Of a stretch of 64,000 bases of DNA, positions 31,516-42,489 are shown piece by piece (position 1 is the stretch's first letter; each line of letters begins with the position of its first letter). The DNA is from Yponomeuta sedellus (lineage: Eukaryota; Arthropoda; Insecta; Lepidoptera; Yponomeutidae): positions 1,446,001 through 1,510,000 of the forward strand of contig OW203737.1 of the NCBI GenBank assembly GCA_934045075.1, written 5' to 3'. The position numbers were made by a program, and so were the translations under genes. Below the pieces are notes generated by a model. The model saw only the letters and a list, made by a program, of their open reading frames with translations, did no database searches and was not told the DNA's origin.

Positions 31516-32409
31516 CGTTTTAGTTTCTTTTTAAAAGCTCTCATATTTCCTACGTTCTTTGAAGATAATTAATATTTGTTCATCTACTTCCTTCAAATCA
31601 ATCAATCAAAACATTGGTGTTGATACATACATGTCTTAGGAAAAAATTGGATCTCTATGTTTTACCCACAGGGCATAGAAAATATGTAGTTTTAAATAGA
31701 CCAATTGGCCATCCTTCTCCAATGCATTAGTCCAGTCCGTCCAAGGTCTGGAAGAGATTACTTTTAGTGATGAGGCCGCCGTCTGTACTGTTAGGTTAAC
31801 AAATATTTGAACCCGGCCGGTTCAGACTAGGAAACGAACTTTTCTAGTTTGTCACGGGTCTTGGATGTTATCTATATATTTATTGTATTAAATCTATCGT
31901 CGAGTTAGCACCTATAACACAAGTCATTTAGTTGTACTTAGTATAGCGCTAACGAGATCTGTGTAATATTTCCATGAATATGTATTTATGTATCTGTGTG
32001 ATTTCAAGTTTTACGTACTTTAAAGTGTTCTCTATCTCTATCTATATTGATAGTACAAACTCACAAATCTTAGTTTCACACAGAAACTCCTAAATCTTAT
32101 TTCATTCCATTGAGCATTGTATCAATATATCTCCACGATCGGCACAAGAGACAATATTTCGTAGCAAAAGTAACAAGATCCATGAATTCAGTACAGTACA
32201 AATGAAGAGGGATGATAAGGGCATTTCCTTTTCCGTTTCTTTCCTCGCTACATTCCACATTCAAAGGTTGCCCTTTTGTTGCCTCATTCCCGGGGCATTA
32301 GGGGAGATCCTGCTCCATCCGGGCATTATGTCGATCGGTCAACTTATGTCAGATTACTGTCCCGTGAGACAGTACTGGCTGACGATGGTTTTTCCCGTAG
32401 AAAAACGTA
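31516..32409. other. Mostly unassigned, with a LINE-C-like end
   Basis: Near 31755-31795, TTACTTTTAGTGATGAGGCC matches the LINE-C 3' region, and GTGTTCTCTATCTCTATCTA at 32025 resembles its tail. The intervening sequence is diverged. Confidence 0.4.
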
Positions 32410-32535
32410 TCATAACGTAAACTCACGCCTGTATCCTGGAAGGGTAGGCAGAGGCCAGGGACAGCCACTCGCCACTATCCTGGCACGATTTCATCAACGT
32501 GCATTAGTCGTTGCATGCTCGCACGCCGGTTTCAG
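32410..32535 (-). repeat. RTE-like LINE 3' end fragment
   Basis: CTCACGCCTGTATCCTGGAA to GCTCGCACGCCGG. Diverged copy of the terminal segment seen at 27329. Confidence 0.6.
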
Positions 32536-32623
32536 GTATGTTTATTATTATTAATACTTTTATTGCACAATAAAATTGTAAAATGCTACGGACTTTAGTT
32601 TAGTTTAGTTAAGCCGTTAAACT

Positions 32624-32672
32624 TTAATTAAGCCGCAGTTTCTGAGCTACTTTAAATAGAACCTTTTCTTTT
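32624..32672 (+). repeat. LINE-D 3' end fragment
   Basis: TTAAGCCGCAGTTTCTGAGC and GAACCTTTTCTTTT match the end of the LINE at 33820-36757. Confidence 0.6.
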
Positions 32673-32734
32673 AATTTTACTCTCCCTACGCTGGCAGTGA
32701 TTGGATGAGAATGGCCGAGGACAGAGAGGAAAGT

Positions 32735-33005
32735 CGTGCCTTGGGCATGCCTTGCTTCGCACGCTTGCAAGGCACGCTAAGCCGTTGGTGTGTGCTGTCA
32801 CGTAACGTCAGTTGTTAAGCTATGTAAGAGGGCTTATGGGCAGCTTGATAACTTCTGACAGTAAGACACGCCACTGTCTTACAACCCTCCACCAACCCGG
32901 ACTTGGCCCCCGTGGTGTAGTATTGCCTAACCTTCCTGTTATGCAGGAAGAGACCCGTGCCCCAGCAGTGGGGACATAACGAACGAACGAACGAACGAAC
33001 GAAAG
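32735..33005 (+). repeat. SINE-5S body copy with GAAC tail
   Basis: GCAAGGCACGCTAAGCCGTT to CCCCAGCAGTGGGGACATAA, followed by a five-unit CGAA microsatellite at 32985-33005 that may be the tail of this copy. Confidence 0.7.
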
Positions 33006-33521
33006 ATCGACATAAAGGTGTTATTTATGTATAAATTATATTTTTTTCCATACACTTAGCTGCATTCGTCACTCTAATGTCATCTATTCGCTGTATAAAT
33101 TGTAAAGCTGTCTCTTTTTACGTACTAAAAAGGCAACAGGAAACGAGGGTCAGTATTGAACCACAAGCCTGCGGCTGGAACCTTCCTTCACGGTCGTGTT
33201 ACCGGATATTGGCCGACCGCACTACAAATGATTCACTGTTACCATTGACTATTGATTGTATGCGGTTGGTAATTCGATGGAATCGCTCGTAGGCCCGGCT
33301 GCCTGATTGATCTTTAGCATGAAGAAGAAAAAAAAACATTTATTTGTTTGTTAATTATTCATTTATTAAAGCGAAAGGTCACGGCGGCGTGTCCCTGCTG
33401 CTATAATTGGCAAATGACTCAGCGATATGCTGATGGACAAGCCTTCAGCGCTGATTTCCAGTCAGTGCCAGATTCCACCCCATGAGCGTCACAGACTGCC
33501 AAACAATCATGGGCAATACCA
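33006..33521. other. Unassigned, with a small SINE-5S remnant
   Basis: GAATCGCTCGTAGGCCCGGC at 33281 is the first 35 bp of a SINE-5S head. The rest is unrecognised. Confidence 0.35.
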
Positions 33522-33819
33522 TATACAGGGCGTCCCAAAGTTATGGGCCATGAAGGGAAAGTACTTTAAATATCGTAGATAGGGTATATTGCTGAAAGAA
33601 GACTTTATGTTATTTTTAAAAGTTGGTAATTCTGCATTCAAAGATTTTTTTATAATTACTAATTGACTACCGGCAGTTTCATGTATGTTTTTAATTTGAT
33701 TAAAATGATTAATTTCACGATGTTCCTTTCTTCTAAAATACTATGTTATTTAAGAAGAGTTATTTAGTTTTTGGTCATTCTTTCGATTGGCATCGTAAAA
33801 GTAGGAGTGTTTTTTTTTA

Positions 33820-34405
33820 CAAAATTTACAGGGCGGTTTTTCTGGTAAATTACTAGAATTAGAGTTATTTCTAGAACAACATAGAGTAGATGTACTCTGT
33901 GTCACTGAGCACTGGCTACTAGAGTCCCAAATGAATTTTTCTGTAAATAATTATGAAATAGCCAGTTGCTTTAATAGAAAGTCTGCATTGCATGGTGGAT
34001 CTTTAATAATAGTAAATAGTAGTTTGAAGTATAAAGAACGAAAAGATATTAGCAGACTTTCTGTTGAAAAAGTTGTAGAACTATAATGTGTTGAACTGGC
34101 TAAGCATATTGTAGTAAGCGTATACAGGCCCCCCGCCAGTGACTACAGTTTATTTGAATCCGTACTAGAGGATGTTTTAAAGGTAGCTTCAAGTAGTAGC
34201 AAGAAAGTTATAGTATGTGGAGATTTTAACATAGACTTGCTGGTAGACTCCGTTTTAATTTTCTCGTTTTAATAATCTCCGAATTTTCGCATTGTTCTAC
34301 AGTAACTTGCTTAAAGTCAGACCACAATGGTCAAATTGTCCACTTTGAAGCAGATTTTAAAAAAAGGAGCAAGATATAATTTATCGGCCCATTACAGCAA
34401 AAAAG
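33820..34405 (+). pseudogene. LINE-D endonuclease domain, broken
   Basis: From 33820 the frame reads Gln-Asn-Leu-Gln, then DVLCVTEHWL, VVSVYRPP and VICGDFN-like steps (here Ile-Val-Cys-Gly-Asp-Phe-Asn), then Ser-Asp-His-Asn in another frame near 34320. These are the Asn, Glu, Tyr/Arg, Asp-Phe-Asn and Ser-Asp-His signatures of an apurinic-type endonuclease used to nick target DNA. A TAA at 34084-34086, a frame change near 34265 and another stop near 34377 inactivate it. Confidence 0.8.
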
Positions 34406-36562
34406 ATGGAATTATTTAGAAATTACATACAAAGTAGCTTACATACACAAAATAATAAGACCCTTAATGCAAATGCTCATTATGGAGATTTATTCAAAGT
34501 TGTTTCAGGTAGTTTTGAAAAAGTTTTTAAATTAAAAAAGTTATCATCAAAAAGAAATAAAGTAGCATTTACTGAATGGGCTACTGCCGGCATCCGAAAA
34601 AGCAGGGACACACTATATGCGCTATATGAGAAAAAAACATACACATATGACCCCAGTTTTACACAGTATGTTAAACTATATTCAAAATTATTTAAGGCCG
34701 TCTGCCACAAAGCAAAATGTGAGCATATAAAATCAAAAATCCTTCAATCGTCTAATAAATCCAGAACAATTTGGGCTATTATAAATAAGGAAACCGGTAA
34801 ATCCAAATCAGGAGATCGCGAACTTTCACTTAAAATAGATGATAAATTAATAACCTCAAATGAAGACATTGCTACGGCTTTTGAACAGTTCTTTACAAAT
34901 GTTCCAATTGTAACGACAGCTCCTTTAGACTCTTCTCCAGCTCTTGCTGAAAGTATTTTGAAAGACAATGTCCCCCCATGCCATCACAATTTTTCGTTCG
35001 ACTATATTGAAGCCCATACCGTGATTAAATCGTTTAAAAAGCTAAAGCTTAAAAAAACTGAGGACTTATGGGGTATGTCAGTAACAGTAGTTAGCTCAGT
35101 AATCGATACCCTAGCACCCCATTTAGCCAAAATCTTTAACAAATGTTTAGATGAGGGTATATTTCCTGATCTAATGAAATATAGTAGGCTCGTTCCTTTA
35201 TTTAAAAGTGGTGATAAGCAAGATCCCACAAATTTCAGACCAGTCTCAGTTCTACTCGTTTTGAGTAAAATATTCGAGAAGATAGTTCTAGGTCAGCTGC
35301 TTACACATTTCAATGACTATCAACTTCTCCATGGTCAGCAATTCGGCTTTACGCAAGGGCGCTCTACAACGGACGCCGGCGTCATGTTAGTTAAACATAT
35401 ATTTAGTGCATGGGAAGAGCGCAAGGATGCTATAGGCGTATTCTGTGACTTGTCGAAAGCATTTGATTGCGTTGACCATAAAACACTTCCTTTAAAATTA
35501 AAGCACTATGGTATAAACGGGAATAGCCTAAAACTTATAACATCATATTTAGAAGGGAAAGTTCAAAGAGCTGATATAAATAGAACTAAATCTTCAGGGT
35601 CAGAGGTCAGGATAGGAGTGCCACAGGGATCGATTTTGGGGCCGTTCCTCTTCCTCGTATATGTAAATGATTTGCCGTTCATGGTTCAAAATATGTCAGA
35701 GATAGTATTATTTGCAGATGACACGTCTCTTATTTTTAAAATTAAGAGACAAAAAAATGACCTTGACAATACAAATAATGCTCTCTCTCGGGTACTAAAT
35801 TGGTTTACTTCTAATAACTTATTGTTAAATTCAAAAAAGACGAAATGTATAAAGTTCACTCTTCCAAATGTCAAAACGGTAGACAGCAATGTTTTACTGG
35901 GGAATGACAAACTAGACCTTGTGAATGAAACTGTATTTCTAGGTATCACAATTGATGCAAAGCTTCAATGGGGTCCTCATATAGAAAAATTAGCAAATAG
36001 GCTTAGTTCAGCAGCATATGCAGTCAAAAGAATTAGGGAACTAACTGACGTCGCAACTGCTAGGCTTGTTTATTTTAGTTACTCCCATAGTCTTATGTCC
36101 TATGGCATACTACTGTGGGGACGGGCAGCAGACATTGAGACCATCTTCGTCTTGCAGAAGAGAGCGATCAGATTCATTTATAGGCTGGGTAGAAGAGATT
36201 CCTTAAGAGATTTATTTAAAGAAACTAACATCCTGACAGTTGCCAGTCAGTATATATATGAAAACATTATGTACGTTAGGAAAAATATCAGTAACTTTAA
36301 AACTTTAGGTAGCCAACACAATGTAAATACTAGAAATAAACATAAACTTTTGTTCCCACTATTTAGGCTGGCAAAGGTTAATAGATCCTTCATGGGGCAT
36401 TGTATACGCTTCTATAATAAAATCCCTGAAGATATATTAAGCTTGCCTGAATCGCGGTTCAAAAAATATGTTAAGCACACTTTGTGCCAAAAGGGCTACT
36501 ATAACATAAAGGATTATTTAGATGACAATGAGGTCTGGAATGAAAGCCAGTACAATGTATGA
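34406..36562 (+). CDS. Non-LTR retrotransposon reverse transcriptase (CR1/Jockey group), LINE-D
   Basis: 718 codons without a stop. The frame is open a little upstream of the ATG (Arg-Pro-Ile-Thr-Ala-Lys-Lys before Met). Reverse transcriptase motifs in order: a Leu-Val-Pro-Leu-Phe-Lys-Ser-Gly-Asp stretch at 262-270; NFRPVSVL at about 276-283; the first catalytic Asp in CDLSKAFDCVDH (D348); GVPQGSILGPFLFLVYVNDL at about 404-423; FADD with D438 and D439. A carboxyl-terminal segment follows to residue 718. The ORF2 protein of such LINEs would normally start with the endonuclease, which is broken just upstream. The 3' untranslated region carries TAAGCCGCAGTTTCTGTGC and ends in an ATTTC repeat at 36757. 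The element sits within the inverted-repeat element 33522-36922. The frame is intact, but the copy is not autonomous. Confidence 0.9.
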   Translation: MELFRNYIQSSLHTQNNKTLNANAHYGDLFKVVSGSFEKVFKLKKLSSKRNKVAFTEWATAGIRKSRDTLYALYEKKTYTYDPSFTQYVKLYSKLFKAVCHKAKCEHIKSKILQSSNKSRTIWAIINKETGKSKSGDRELSLKIDDKLITSNEDIATAFEQFFTNVPIVTTAPLDSSPALAESILKDNVPPCHHNFSFDYIEAHTVIKSFKKLKLKKTEDLWGMSVTVVSSVIDTLAPHLAKIFNKCLDEGIFPDLMKYSRLVPLFKSGDKQDPTNFRPVSVLLVLSKIFEKIVLGQLLTHFNDYQLLHGQQFGFTQGRSTTDAGVMLVKHIFSAWEERKDAIGVFCDLSKAFDCVDHKTLPLKLKHYGINGNSLKLITSYLEGKVQRADINRTKSSGSEVRIGVPQGSILGPFLFLVYVNDLPFMVQNMSEIVLFADDTSLIFKIKRQKNDLDNTNNALSRVLNWFTSNNLLLNSKKTKCIKFTLPNVKTVDSNVLLGNDKLDLVNETVFLGITIDAKLQWGPHIEKLANRLSSAAYAVKRIRELTDVATARLVYFSYSHSLMSYGILLWGRAADIETIFVLQKRAIRFIYRLGRRDSLRDLFKETNILTVASQYIYENIMYVRKNISNFKTLGSQHNVNTRNKHKLLFPLFRLAKVNRSFMGHCIRFYNKIPEDILSLPESRFKKYVKHTLCQKGYYNIKDYLDDNEVWNESQYNV

Positions 36563-36757
36563 GTTCTATGTTTAAAATAATTATGTAAACTATGTTAATT
36601 AAGGACTTTTGAAAAGACTAAGTTAGGAGTTTTTTTGTCCATTTTTTCTCCTAAATGATCTAGATTTTGAAATGGACACATAGTTTGAATTGTAATGTTC
36701 ATTAAGCCGCAGTTTCTGTGCTACTTTGAATAAAACCTTTTCATTTCATTTCATTTA
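36563..36757 (+). other. LINE-D 3' untranslated region and ATTTC tail
   Basis: Contains GATCTAGATTTTGAAATGGA and ACTTTGAATAAAACC, then three CATTT units. Truncated copies of this tail at 20702, 32624, 38693 and 55350 define the family. Confidence 0.75.
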
Positions 36758-36922
36758 AGTCGGTTCGATTCCCAGACAAGGCAAGAAATTTTTAGAAAAG
36801 CTTTGAATGTAGAATTACTAACTTTTAAAAATAACATAAAGTCTTCTTTCAGCAAAATACCCTTTCTACGATATTTAAGGTACTTTCCCTTCATGGCCCA
36901 TAACTTTGGGACGCCCTGTATA

Positions 36923-37374
36923 GTAAAATACTTTACATCCACCCATACTTACAAACATTCACGTTAGTAATATTTGCAGTAGTATAAGATTTAAGCACTA
37001 ATATTTATCCACCTGCGTAGAATGGCTAGCAAAACTCCAATAACATGTTATAGTGTTACATTTACGAGTATGGGCAAAATCGTGCCCATGAGTTTCCTCT
37101 CGTAGACATATCTGAACACCGAGTCGTTCGAGGATATTGTATGGCAGCACGTATCACCAGTCCAGCGTAGCGTCGGAATGCAAACGTGCTTATGAAACGT
37201 TAACACAAATGCTTTACGAGTTTACGTTCAGTAGATAACCGTCTTATATTTATAATGTAACATACTTCTTACAGAGTTGATACACAGAGAACGAACGTCC
37301 AAAATTTGTTTAATGTTTAAATAATATTCTGTTATATACAACGTATAAACTGTAATAAACTGTATAAACAATTC
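36923..37374. other. AT-rich sequence with nothing recognised
   Basis: No coding or repeat relation was seen. Confidence 0.35.
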
Positions 37375-37503
37375 TGCCACAGAAAAATGCCACTAGCGGC
37401 AGTCACGGGACGCTCACCCATCCCGTACCTGACCGCGCCTGTTATTGCTTAACCAAGTGGTTGATTCCAATCACTCGGTTCGAATAGGCCACGAGCGCTT
37501 CCG
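37375..37503 (-). repeat. SINE-5S head fragment
   Basis: On the minus strand: GAAGCGCTCGTGGCCTATTC, GGTTAAGCAATAACAGGCGC and GGATGGGTGAGCGTCCCG. The body is absent after GGCATTTTTCTG. Confidence 0.75.
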
Positions 37504-38007
37504 GTACCGGTTAACTCGAGTTAAATGAGCTAACCTGAGCTGACGCAAGTGGGCCTGAGTGTGCCTTTTAAGTTCTAAGAAATCCCTCGTCTCTTGCAGG
37601 GTCTCATCATCAGATCCTGACTTGGAGCCCCGTCAGGTCTACCCTTTCAAATCAAAAACTGATTTTTCCAAATCGGTTCATGCGTCTTCGAATAAATTGT
37701 GAAACATACCTACATGAAAAAAAAGATCCCGACGTATTGAGAACCTTCTTCTTTTCTGAAGTCGGTTAAAAAGAGAGAACACCCATAATTATGTGGCTGC
37801 TAACGAGATGCAATTACAGAGCAATACGGTAACTATGCAGTTGAGATCTCGCTAAGCGCAAAGCAAACATCTCCCACGGAGCCACTTTCCAATGTGGATC
37901 TCGACAAGAAAGCTAGTCATTTTCATATTATTACAGTATTCTGTCTGAGCTTGATTGAGTTGATTTTCAGAAGTCTTTAGACAATAATAATTATTTTTTT
38001 GCTGTGT
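37504..38007. other. Unassigned, containing a dispersed repeat
   Basis: At 37620-37770, GAGAACCTTCTTCTTTTCTG and AAGTCGGTTAAAAAG belong to a phrase common in lepidopteran repeats. A shorter form is at 31180-31210. Confidence 0.4.
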
Positions 38008-38262
38008 GGTGTCGGCCTAGAGAATAGCACCAACCCAAATTATTCCCGCGGGTGTCGTAAAGGCGACTAAGGGACACAAACCGGGGGGGGTGGGCAGCAG
38101 CGCCCCCTGCAGTACAATTCCACCGAACTGCGATCCCCAACCCGCGTGCCCAGCGTGGGGATTATGGGCATAACCCCCAATGATGGCACAACCTTGCGCT
38201 ATGGCGCTCATTAGACGAGGGCTATGTCCAGCAGTGGACTAATATAGCCTGAAGAAGAAGAA
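38008..38262 (+). repeat. LINE-B end and linked repeat
   Basis: GTGTCGGCCTAGAGAATAGC to GGCTATGTCCAGCAGTGGAC and a GAAGAAGAAG tail. Plus-strand counterpart of 58255-58512. Confidence 0.65.
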
Positions 38263-38524
38263 GAATTAATTTTACAATAATATAAGACACTGTCTTAAGT
38301 GTTGTGTGGAAGTTATTATTATTACAACAATAGGTTTTAAAACAGACTACTTTTGAAGGTGGTACCTGACCAAATATTTTAAGATTTGTATGTACTTAGT
38401 GGACATTATTTATTACTAGGACATTATATACTAATGCTTTGGTATTTAGGATTGTTAATGGCAATCATGAAATCTTATTAGGTATACGTATGGCAACTGA
38501 TGTAGGTATTTGGTTTAAGATGAC

Positions 38525-38815
38525 TTGAGAAAAGATGGTCAGGGTGGAGTTTTTTTTCCCGCTGCCTTTTTCTCCACTACAAACGGCCCTACAATTTCAT
38601 TATACATTGACATTCAGCAAACAGAATGTAAATTATTAACGTTGAATAAAATTGATTTGATTGATATATGTTATGAAATGAAATGAAAAGGTTTTATTCA
38701 AAGTAGCGCAAAAACTGCGGCTCAATGAACGTTACAAGACTTCAGACTAGGTATCCATTTCAAAATCTAGATCAGTTTTGGGACAAAAAAATTACAAAAA
38801 AGCTCCAAACTTTGT
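38525..38815. repeat. Two LINE 3' ends, convergent
   Basis: 38525-38662 is a plus-strand end with TTTTTCTCCACTACAAACGG and TTGACATTCAGCAAACAGAA. 38693-38815 is a minus-strand LINE-D end with a GAAAT tail and GATCAG-containing untranslated sequence. Confidence 0.65.
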
Positions 38816-38937
38816 TCGCAACGCAAGGTGATTAATGATTTATTTATTATGATAATGTTATTAAAAAGTAAGTAGGTACAATTCAGAGTCCATTGCTGCC
38901 TATTAAATTTAATGTAAATATTCTAGTCAATTCGATT

Positions 38938-39028
38938 ACAACCCTTGTATGTCCCCATTGCTGGGGTCTCAGCCTGCATCGCAGGAAGGTTAGACCATAC
39001 TCACAAGGAGGCCAAGTCCGGGTTGGTG
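38938..39028 (-). repeat. SINE-5S tail fragment
   Basis: CTTGTATGTCCCCATTGCTG, GCATCGCAGGAAGGTTAG and CAAGTCCGGGTTGGTGG. Confidence 0.7.
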
Positions 39029-40041
39029 GAATAAATATTATTATTATTACTGTTAAAATTCTTTATTGCGAAAAAAAATTTCAATATATACCTATGCAAT
39101 TTGATTTGGTCATATCAATTAGAAAGTAATCAAACTTATCCATTTCATGCCCGTAACGCGACTTCAAGAATAACTATTTAGATAAAAAATTGCAAGACAA
39201 AAAACAAAGAAATATCAAAAAAATATAATCACGTAATTTTCTTAGCACATTATTGCCATAGAATTTTACCGGTAGTTGAATTTCCTAAGCTGAGATCTAG
39301 TTAAGTGCCGAGCAAACGTCTACCACGGATCCACTTTCCAATCTGGATCTTTACAAAACTAACAAGGGCCTATCCGAAGGTTGTCGATACAATTTTGATA
39401 CGCCAATTCATATCGATAACCTTTGGATACGAGTCTGGGGTTACATAGTTATATAGGGTTGCAGAAAATAGTATTTTTTTGGTTATACTTTCTCTCTCTT
39501 TGAGAGAGGGCTTTTTCGTAGAAAATCGCCGAAACAACTACTTGGCTGGTAATGGCGTCACTGCGCCGAGGTGCTGTAGCATTCCAGTTGGCCACCGACT
39601 CATTAAAGTTTGAAAATCACGGCCGGTGGCCTGCGGTCAGACATATAAAAATATATTTCACCAGTATGGGTCTGTTTCACAATCCGCAGATAACATTTCG
39701 GATAAGCTATCCGTAACCAGGGCTGCCGTTTGTTCTAAATTTGAAGCCATAAACGAACTCACGCAATATAGGAAAAATTACTCAAATCTAGAACAAACGC
39801 CTTAGTTGCAATAGAGTGGCATCCCTAATGCGTAGTGTGCGGGGCAGCACCAGTGTCCCCCTGAAGATCATTGCTGGTCGTGTAGACGGTCCTATACTGA
39901 AGCACTGGGTGGGGTTGCACATTGTGGCCCCCTGCCCCGCCATGAGATAGGTAGGTAACCGTTGCTGTCTTTCGCATCCCTCATATTAATGTTAAGTGCT
40001 TAGTTATGTTTTAGTTTAGTTTTATATAGATACCTAATACT
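39029..40041. other. Unassigned region
   Basis: An imperfect inverted pair, ATCCGAAGGTTGTCGATA (39372) and TATCGATAACCTTTGGAT (39412), and a GC-richer stretch at 39800-39960 stand out. Neither is recognised. Confidence 0.35.
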
Positions 40042-40906
40042 AAAAACCTATTTAGAGGCAAAAAAATCATACGTAAAATGTACGTAATACAGAGAATATT
40101 GTAAAGAGGTTCGAAATTTCACTGACGCCGATAAGTCACCCATTGGCTCAATTGGTAGAGCGCTGGCACGGATAGCCAGAGGTTGCGGGTTCGAATCCCG
40201 GCATGGGTGAAATTTTTAGCCTCTAAATAGGATTTTAAATTTGTCCTTAGCACGGGTTAGTGCATTAAAAATAAAAAAAATTGTATAATCATGTGGGTGC
40301 AGTGATATCGTTCCGATGTAAAACCTAACTGAAAAGTAGGTAGTCGGGGCTGTAAGTGATGCAATTTGCTTAAGCCAGATGTCGCTGCCTGTACGTAATA
40401 CAGAGAATAGTGTAAAGAGGTTCGAAATTTCACTGATGCCGGTGAGTCGCCCATTGGCTCAATTGGTAGAGCGCTGGCACGGATAGCCAGAGGTTGCGGG
40501 TTCAAATCCCGGCATGGGTGAAATTTTTAGCCTCTAAATAGGTTTTTAAATTTGTCCTTAGCACGGGTTAGTGCATTAAAAATAAAAAATAGTATAACCA
40601 TGTGGGTACAGTGATATCGTTCCGATGTAAAACCTAACTGCAAAGTAGGTAGTCGGGGCTGTAAGTGATGCAATTTGCTTAAGCCAGATGTCGCTGCCTG
40701 TACGAAATACAGAGAATAGTGTAAAGAGGTTCGAAATTTCACTGATGCCGGTGAGTCGCCCATTGGCTCAATTGGTAGAGCGCTGGCACGGATAGCCAGA
40801 GGTTGCGGGTTCGAATCCCGGCATGGGTGAAATTTTTACCCTCTAAATAGGTTTTTAAATTTGTCCTTAGCACGGGTTAGTGCATTAAAAATAAAAAATA
40901 GTATAA
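40042..40906 (+). repeat. Tandem array of SINE-T units
   Basis: Three plus-strand units with a landmark CATTGGCTCAATTGG at 40141, 40452 and 40761, a period of about 310 bp. The joint between units is tail to leader (AAATAGTATAA then CCATGTGGGTACAG), which defines both ends of the unit. The first unit is preceded by an inverted stub of the terminus (AAAAACCTATTTAGAGGC at 40043). tRNA-like domains lie at about 40138-40210, 40449-40521 and 40758-40830. Each has a 5-bp anticodon stem CTGGC/GCCAG and loop ACGGATA, in which the usual T before the anticodon is C. They therefore look like promoter modules rather than working tRNAs. Confidence 0.9.
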
Positions 40907-40911
40907 GGGGC

Positions 40912-40975
40912 TAAGTATACTAATTCCGATGTTTCGGTAACGTTGCAGTTGCCGTGATCACGGGTGGATTGAAGT
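40912..40975 (+). repeat. Penelope-end fragment
   Basis: TTCCGATGTTTCGGTAACGT and GCAGTTGCCGTGATCACGGG resemble the loop region of 4151-4226. Confidence 0.45.
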
Positions 40976-41212
40976 GGCGAGTATGTTAAGTCAAGTGTTT
41001 CTTTCTGTCAAATCAAACTGCCTCGAAACATCTTTGGCTAACGGGTAATGAAAAAACGCTTCGACGTTTAGCCATAATGAGTCTTAGAATTCCATTTATT
41101 AAATTGTAGCGTCACAATTAAGACACGTGTTCGTGCCATTTCCGAGAAAACGTATTATGTTAGATCAGTGAGTATATCGCATTGTAGCTTTATATATAAA
41201 GTAATGTCGTCC

Positions 41213-41655
41213 TCGTCAGGCTATACTAGTCCACTGCTGGACATAGCCCTCCTCTAAAGAGCTATCATAGGGGGGTAATGCCCTAGTTTAGTTAGAATAA
41301 AAGGGCCTCGCTGAAAATCAGCGCCTTTTGAATGATGTGTATTTATACACACATTCAGAGGCACAACGCTGAGCGTGGCACCTTTTGCCAGAGCCTGTCA
41401 ATTTAAAATGTGTTTTTCTAAAAGTGTATGTTGCCTTACCATGTATTTAGATGTACACGTTAGTTTTAATTTTCTTTTATGTTCCTTTTATATCTGGCAA
41501 TAAACAAAAATTTGTCATTTGTCATTTGTCAAAATCCCCACGCTCTGGGCGGGGTGCGGGTTGGGGATCGCAGTTCGGTGTAATTGTAATGCAGGCGGTG
41601 CTGCTGCCCACCCCCCGGTTTGTGTCCCTTAGTCGCCTTTTACGACACCCGCACA
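41213..41655 (-). repeat. LINE-B end and linked repeat, split
   Basis: CTATACTAGTCCACTGCTGG at 41221 and GGTTGGGGATCGCAGTTCGG at 41558 are parts of the composite of 58255-58512. They are separated by about 250 bp of unrelated sequence that begins with CCCTAGTTTAGTTAG. Confidence 0.55.
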
Positions 41656-41756
41656 GTATTTATAAATGATTTTTCGGTCAGAAATTAAATTTCAGTGTAA
41701 TAGCATTTTTCATAGAATAAAATTTTTAGTTGGTATTTCTATGAGGCTAACCCCTG

Positions 41757-41890
41757 GTTTCTCGTACACTAACAGTGTGTTAATCTACTGTTAACAGTTG
41801 TTAGTTGTTTTTTTTGTATGCACTTTGCCCAACTGACAGCTGTTAACAGTAGATCAAGAGCTTGTTAGTGTACGAGAAACCGGGGGTTAG
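41757..41890. mobile_element. MITE family B
   Basis: CTAACCCCTGGTTTCTCGTA at the left and TACGAGAAACCGGGGGTTAG at the right, with an internal TTAATCTACTGTTAACAG / CTGTTAACAGTAGATCAA pair. 134 bp, non-coding. Confidence 0.75.
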
Positions 41891-42489
41891 TCCAACTCTC
41901 TAGGTATGGGAGGTAGGTCTTTGGGTATGTTTTATTAAATCCTATTTTGTATGATAAGGCGTCATCTACCCGAGTCACAGCTGGGGAATTTGAATAACTT
42001 TGTTTCTGTGCGGGTATCGCGTCTCAGACTTTTTTCCTCAATCTGAGGGGCGCGTTCTCCTTTATTTTGAGTACGGATCAAGTTGCTGTCGAAAATCAAA
42101 TAAAACATAGTTTTCTTTCACCTTGGAGCGAGAACAAAGGGAGGTAAGAGGCGTCGAAACTCGACGCCTGCTAAAAGAGTCATTTTCTGATAATATTGTC
42201 TGGTTCTCGACAAAATGTTTCGCTAGTGGCATCGTTAAGTTCTAGTTCCTGAAGCTCTTCCAACGCGGGCCAGATAACCTGGAATATATATCACCGATCG
42301 CGCGAACGGACAACGAAGCAGAGGACCAACGCGTAATAGACACCATAAGAAAAGCTTCGGGAGGGACCCAACAAGCAGCCGTACAGCAGGCGCATAATCG
42401 GAACGGAATGAAGAGGGCTTTTGGCGGAAGCTGCCCCATAGTCACGTCCTTCAGCCATGAGGATACGACGAAGAAGAAAGAAGTGACAT

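Larger units (their letters stand above)
33522..36922. mobile_element. TATA-flanked inverted-repeat element hosting a LINE
   Basis: CAGGGCGTCCCAAAGTTATG starts at 33526 and its complement ends at 36918. Inverted arms of about 130 bp continue to ATTCAAAG with few differences, and TATA lies outside both ends. The original element appears short and non-coding, and a LINE-D copy now fills its interior. Inverted ends opening CAGGG and a TATA or TA target point to a cut-and-paste transposon. The superfamily is not assigned. Confidence 0.75.

Noticed and set aside
40042..40906. CRISPR-like or satellite array
   Set aside because: Three units of about 310 bp with tRNA-like content are a SINE tandem, and the host is a eukaryote.
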